From contig MU839839.1 of assembly GCA_030411725.1 (NCBI GenBank), positions 186,001 through 250,000 on the forward strand: DNA of 64,000 bases, read 5' to 3'. A model generated the notes under the pieces. That model saw nothing but the letters and a program-made list of their open reading frames with translations, had not been told where the DNA came from and did not search any database. The DNA comes from Echria macrotheca (lineage: Eukaryota > Ascomycota > Sordariomycetes > Sordariales > Schizotheciaceae). Within the stretch, counting starts at the first letter, position 1. Each line of letters starts with the position of its first letter. This document shows positions 59,500 to 64,000 of this stretch, piece after piece. Made by a program: the position numbers and the translations under genes.

Positions 59500-62400
59500 A
59501 TGTCTCTATACCACGGCCCCACTTTGCCCGTGGGTGCCATACGCTTGCTCCGGCTCTTGCCGTGTCTAGACAAAGCTTCCCGCATCGAATGCACCCTCTC
59601 CCCGTACTGTCTGTTGGACTCAGCATCCACCCACCCTTTCGAAGCGCTATCTTATGTATGGGGCTCTCAGAAAAGCCCAGAGCCCATCTTGGTCAATGGT
59701 TTCGAATGCGAAATTGGAGAAAATCTTCACGCGGCTCTCCTTCGCCTTCGTGATGGCTTCGTCGAGCGGGTTATCTGGGTAGATGCCATTTGCATCAACC
59801 AGCAAGATAACACCGAGAAGAGCTACCAAGTCCAGTCGATGGCCAAGATCTACGCCAAAGCGAGCCGCGTACTTGTCTGGCTCGGAACAGCCACAGAAAC
59901 AAGCGAGCTAGCTCTCCATCACATCCGTCGAGCAGGCGGGCAACGTGTAGCAACCAAAGCAAGCACGCAAACCACCGAACAAGACACAAAAGCAACCGAG
60001 AAGGCAGTCTTCGACCTCCTCAAGCGGCCATGGTTCGAACGTATCTGGGTATGGATCGCTGATCGGGATGATAAATATGAAGAGCTTTTGCTGACATGGT
60101 CGGCTAGGTTCTTCAGGAGGCTGCTGCCGCTCGACATGTTCTCATCATGTGTGGCCCTACTGTGATCGACGGGTATGCGTTTTGCGCAGGCCTCAACGCA
60201 TTACAACTGTCCTACCAAAAGTACCCCGAGCTCGAGGGTCTGATTCCCCCGATTCTCTACCTGGTACAAGACGCAGTATTCCGGCCCCAATACGAAGAAA
60301 TTGAAAAATTCAACCCGCAAGAGAGGTTCTCCCTAAAAATACGGCCTCTATGCGAGCTGGTGGACATGTACCATAGCCACAAGGCCACTGTCTGTCTCGA
60401 TAAGGTGTATGCCTTGCTTGGTATGAGTGACGACAGCCCCCATTTGGCAGGGCTAGAAGCGAATTACGACGCAGCATGGGAACGCGTCCTTGACACCCTC
60501 GCCCGCTTTTGCCTTTCAAAGAACATCTCCATCAGTGTTAGTACTGAAAATGGCGCAGAGGCGGTAATGGTGATCGAGGCTAGAGGCTGCATTCTTGGCG
60601 AAGTATCCTCAGCTGGAGAGGATATGAATCAGGACCAAGGACAGAGCGATCGCCCTCCGCAATACGACAACCAGCAGGTGCGGATCACTTGGAAAGACAC
60701 GCCGAGCCATTTCGAGGAAAAGACCAGTTTTACCTTCCATGCCGCAGCGAAAGCCGTCAGAAAGGGGGATTTTATATGTCTTCTGCGTGGAGCACGAACG
60801 CCTACAGTCATCAGGTTACGCGATCATGTTTCGACAATTATCAGGATTGCCATTCCCCCAACAGACGATTTGAACAAGCGGGTAGCTTCCATTACCGCCT
60901 TTCCAGACAACCTACTCCTTATCTGGGACTGGAATACATCGCAACCCAAGTGGCACAGCGGGGAAGAATATTGGAGCTTCATAAGGAGCCGAGGGGTACC
61001 CACGTGTTCCATGGCAGTGTGTCGGTGCCTACATCAGCTAGACAAGGCGGCCAGATTGTGGGACGTAGGAAGGTGGCTATCTAGGATGGAAAAATGGGAA
61101 GAGGCAGCAAAGACTTTCCAGAGCGCTTTGGAGAGCTATAAGGCTGGGATGGCAGAAAGGAGCTTGGATAAGACTTGCTTAGGTCACGGTCTCTGCAGAG
61201 ATATGGATGAGAAGACTCTGGGAATTATGGGCACTCCAGTTATTGACGACAACAGTGCCAAGGCACAAGAAAGCGAGGAGCGGATCAAGGAAATACAGTC
61301 GTGGGCTACCAAGAACGGTCTCGAGGTAGTCGTACGGCTTCTGGTCGACAAGGACGCTAGTATCGAAGTGACGGGTAGCCTCGGTCAAGCACTGTGGTGG
61401 TGGGCTGTTGAGAATGGCCATGGGGCAGTTATATGGCTTCTGGCCGATAAGGGCGCCAATATCGAAACGGCAAAGCGTGATCAAATTTCCGGTCAGAAGT
61501 GGACGCCGATATGGTTAGCTGCTAAGAACGGCCACGAGGCAGTCGTACGGATCCTAATCGACAAAGGCGCTAATATCGAAGTCAAGGATGATGATCGGAC
61601 ACCGCTATTATGTGCTGCTGAGAATGGCTACAAGGCGGTTGTACGGCTTCTCCTCGAGAAGGGCGCCAATGTCGAAGCGGCAGATTACGATATGCAGACA
61701 CCGATATCACGGGCTGCTAGGAACGGCCACGAAGCCATCGTCCGGCTTCTAATCGACAAGGGCGCCAATACCGAAGCGTTAGATATATACCAGCAGACAC
61801 CGCTATTCTGGGCTGCCAGGGACGGCAACGAGGCAGTTATACGGCTTCTGGTCGACAAGGGCGCCGATATAGACGCGGTAGATCGCCGCCAGCGGACACC
61901 GCTAGCATGGGCTGCTGCGAACGGCCACGCAACGGCTGTACGGCTTTTGGTTGATAAGGGCGCCGATATTGAAGCGTTAGGTCGTTGTGTGGATACACCA
62001 TTATGGTTAGCTGCTCGGAGCGGCCACGAGGCAACCGTACGGCTTTTGATCGACGAGGGCGCCGATATCGAAACGGTAGATCGTTTCCAGAGGACTCCGT
62101 TATTGTGGGCTGCTAAAATGGGCTTTGAGGCGGTTGTACGGCTTCTAGTCGATAAGGGCGCCAATATCGAAGCGGTAGATGTGGACAAGCGGACACCGCT
62201 GGTATGGGCTGCTGCAAACGGCCACGTAACGGCTATACGGCTTTTAGTCGACAAGGGCGCCAATATCGAGGCCGTAGATTACGGCAAGCAGACACCGCTA
62301 GTATGCGCTGCTGAGAAAGGCCACATAACGGCTGTGCGAGTTTTAATCGACAAGGGCGCCAATATTGAAGCATCGGGATATTTGGAGCCTACACCGTTAC

Positions 62401-62768
62401 GGTTAGCTGCTCGGAACGGCTACGAGGTGATCGTACGGCTTCTGGTTGATGAGGGCGCCGATATCGAAGCAATAGATGATTTCCAGAGGACACCGTTATT
62501 GTGGGCTGCTAGAAACGGCCATGAGGCGGTTGTACGGCTTCTAGTCGACAAGGGCGCAAATATCGAAGCGGTAAATCGCTACAAGCAGACACCGCTATCG
62601 ATGGCTGCTAGCGAAGGCCACCAGGCAGTCGTACGGCTTCTGGTCGACAAGGGTGCCAATATCGAAGCGTTAGATAGATACCGGAGGACACCGCTATCGC
62701 TGGCTGCTAGGGGAGGCCACGAGGCAGTCGTACAGCTGCTGAAGTCACATAGCACTCGTCTTCTATAG
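59500..62768 (+). CDS. HET-domain protein with about 14 ankyrin repeats
   Basis: Candidate heterokaryon-incompatibility or immune-type receptor. The model is join(59500..60048, 60108..62768), 1,069 residues. The 59 bp intron (TGG|GTATGG...GGCTAG) restores the usual HET sequence RPWFERIWVLQEAAAARHVL. The HET domain covers about residues 45-210: HPFEALSYVWG, VIWVDAICINQQD, AKASRVLVWLG, CGPTVIDG, and then KVYALLGMSDD. A TPR-like stretch lies near residues 500-530 (MEKWEEAAKTFQSALESYK). Ankyrin units of 33 residues (99 bp) run from about residue 584 to the end, for example NGHEAVVRLLVDKGANIEAV. There is no NACHT or NB-ARC domain between them. The repeats are very alike in DNA as well as protein, which points to recent expansion or gene conversion. 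The start is the ATG at 59500, close to the expected family N-terminus (TLPVGAIRLLRLLP). Confidence 0.93.
61310..62750 (+). repeat. 99 bp ankyrin-coding tandem repeats
   Basis: About 14 full units plus a partial last one. The core CGGCTTCT-GGTCGACAAGGGCGCCAATATCGAAGCG recurs with only a few base changes, and the linker G-C-T-G-C-T between units is nearly fixed. Variation is concentrated at a few codons just after A-N-I-E-A (for example VDYGKQ, LDRYRR, VNRYKQ, IDDFQR), which is the exposed beta-hairpin of the ankyrin fold. Confidence 0.9.
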
Positions 62769-63533
62769 TTACTTGGTCCCCTCCCTCCTTTTATCACGAC
62801 GCCGACCAAGGACTGGGGGAAAAGACTTATTCCTGTGCGAAGAGGGTGGGGGGGAAAGAGGTGTCGCGGAGTAGCTACCTATATACATACATGTCTAGAC
62901 CCCGGGCGCCTAGGGCCGGGATTCCGGTTCCGTTCCGGAGGATACCCGGCATGTTCCCGACTGATACCGCGACAGTACCCCCCCGCCCCCTTTAAACGGC
63001 AGTTGCCTCCAACTACCTTGGGAATTTACTCACATCATTTCCAGGTGAGCGCTACGCGTGAATCGTGGTTGGGTCGTGGTCGGGCTGTAGGTGGGTTGGT
63101 TTGGTTGCTTGATTGTTTTGGCTCCGACGCGTGCGGTGTGACGGACCGGGTGTTTGTGTGCGGGCCGGTGTGGGGTTGCCGGTTGTGTTGTCATCCGGGG
63201 GTGGGGCGGTGTGGGGTCGCCGGCCGGCTCTTCCGGAGGCGGGCGGAGTTGTTGTGCTGCCGGCGCGTGGTGGGATTTTTATCCACCTGAGGTGATGATT
63301 CAGTCGAATGGGGATAACTGAGGAGAGGAGTTTTGTTCGCAGTGGCCATTTTGCGGTGGGCATTACGCTGGGGATAGCTCCGAGAAAGCGAGTGGGACGA
63401 GGTCATGTCAAGTGAGTTTATTGACTGTGAGCGCCCCTTTGAGACCTGACGAGCGCTTTAAGTAAAAACATTTAGCTTTTGCGTCGATTGGCTGATGCCT
63501 TGGGTTCAAACCACGAGCATCCACTTCCGTCCC
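62769..63533. other. Intergenic region after the HET-ankyrin gene
   Basis: About 760 bases. A GC-rich, GT-skewed stretch (63050-63290) gives frames on both strands with Pro/Arg/Thr-rich or Gly/Val-rich translations that I do not accept as genes. No RNA gene is recognised. Confidence 0.5.
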
Positions 63534-63866
63534 TTACTCCGAACAGTCGTTGATTCGACAGCACAGTCCAAAGTGAAATTTCCGGATGCTCTCAACATAC
63601 TCGCAATAGGTCCTTGATCTCCTCCTCGGTTGTGCATGTTTCCATGATAGCTGACGCAATGTATGCGACAGGGCGATAGAACTTAGGTCCTTGATGATCT
63701 CGCAGGCGGGTAGAATATCAGCGCCGCCGTCATATGGAGCCGTCCACACAGTGTGATAGCCTGCACTACCATTTCTCTCTCGGCCATATTTTTGTCTCAT
63801 AGCAAAAGGGTACTCCTGAGAATCCCACATGACGCAGATCTTGCCATCAGGTTGATACAAAGCCAT
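63534..63866 (-). CDS. Small hypothetical protein, possibly frame-disrupted
   Basis: A 110-residue frame from ATG at 63866 to TAA at 63534, beginning MALYQPDGKICVMWDSQEYP. I recognise no family. The first 50 residues look like ordinary folded protein. The last 55 (SWKHAQPRRRSRTYCEY) look less so. In another frame the same DNA reads PKFYRPVAYIASAIMETC and then an acidic end stopping at 63592, which looks more protein-like. Either a small intron is missed, or one indel has shifted the frame, or neither end is real. It is transcribed toward the HET-ankyrin gene. Confidence 0.35.
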   Translation of the reverse strand: MALYQPDGKICVMWDSQEYPFAMRQKYGRERNGSAGYHTVWTAPYDGGADILPACEIIKDLSSIALSHTLRQLSWKHAQPRRRSRTYCEYVESIRKFHFGLCCRINDCSE

Positions 63867-64000
63867 GATCGTTGATAAACTTATCGACGATGAGATATAC
63901 GTGTGTGTGTGTCCCGTTGGAAACAGATGTGATATCGAACAATTTCGGAGGCAGGAGGTATGGAGTAGATTGGGCCTAGGCATTAGGGGAGATTGTAAAG

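Noticed and set aside
63052..63406. Possible transposon or gag-like remnant (Pro/Arg/Thr-rich minus-strand frames)
   Set aside because: No zinc knuckle, protease, reverse transcriptase or terminal repeats visible, and the composition is explained by GT-skewed DNA.
63480..63530. B-box-like GGGTTCAAACC with an upstream A-box-like stretch
   Set aside because: I could not fold a cloverleaf with acceptor and anticodon stems around it, so no tRNA is called.

Overview
The window is nuclear DNA of a filamentous ascomycete, most likely a sordariomycete of the order Sordariales (Chaetomiaceae or a relative). The evidence is: short phase-consistent GT-AG introns with CTAAC-like branch sites, a secreted GH7 cellulase, a velvet regulator (VelB), a Zn2Cys6 activator, a HET-domain/ankyrin protein, and a giant repeat protein of the kind found in Pezizomycotina. 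The order-level placement is an inference from gene content only.

Layout. 3-350 (+): last codons of an unidentified gene. 1204-3417 (-): UTP-glucose-1-phosphate uridylyltransferase, four exons. 6048-6796 (+): DUF3605 protein. 6934-7877 (-): tandem dihydroneopterin-aldolase-fold protein. 9846-11414 (+): GH7 cellobiohydrolase, five exons, with a TATA box. 12491-35853 (+): one giant gene, four exons all joined in phase 0, predicted 7,732 residues. 35854-38127: non-coding, with an assembly gap set between near-duplicate sequence and long G/C runs. 38128-41154 (-): Zn2Cys6 transcription factor. 43576-45828 (-): unrecognised, probably mitochondrial, helical protein, divergent from 46244-47572 (+), uroporphyrinogen decarboxylase. 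47683-48923 (-): GNAT/FR47 acetyltransferase. 49713-50215 (-): DUF3602 protein. 51034-52533 (-): velB. 52534-59499: almost 7 kb without a convincing gene, upstream of velB. 59500-62768 (+): HET-ankyrin protein. 63534-63866 (-): small doubtful gene.

The genes do not form an obvious pathway cluster. Housekeeping functions (cell-wall precursor UDP-glucose, haem, pterin-type fold) are mixed with filamentous-fungus functions (cellulose degradation, development, non-self recognition, septal biology).

The most notable object is the giant gene. Its basic N-terminal end, about forty lysine patches separated by acidic Pro/Glu/Ala-rich spacers, and coiled-coil plus globular C-terminal end match the 'involucrin repeat protein' family. 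I believe this family corresponds to leashin (LAH), the tether that holds Woronin bodies. In Neurospora this locus is split into two adjacent genes; here the reading frame is continuous from end to end, which would correspond to the unsplit, septal-pore-tethering form. It also carries two internal motif families I have not seen named: a six-copy S-R-E-[IL]-A-A-S-F-L-E repeat, and nine Gly/Ala-rich hydrophobic segments confined to the two ends.
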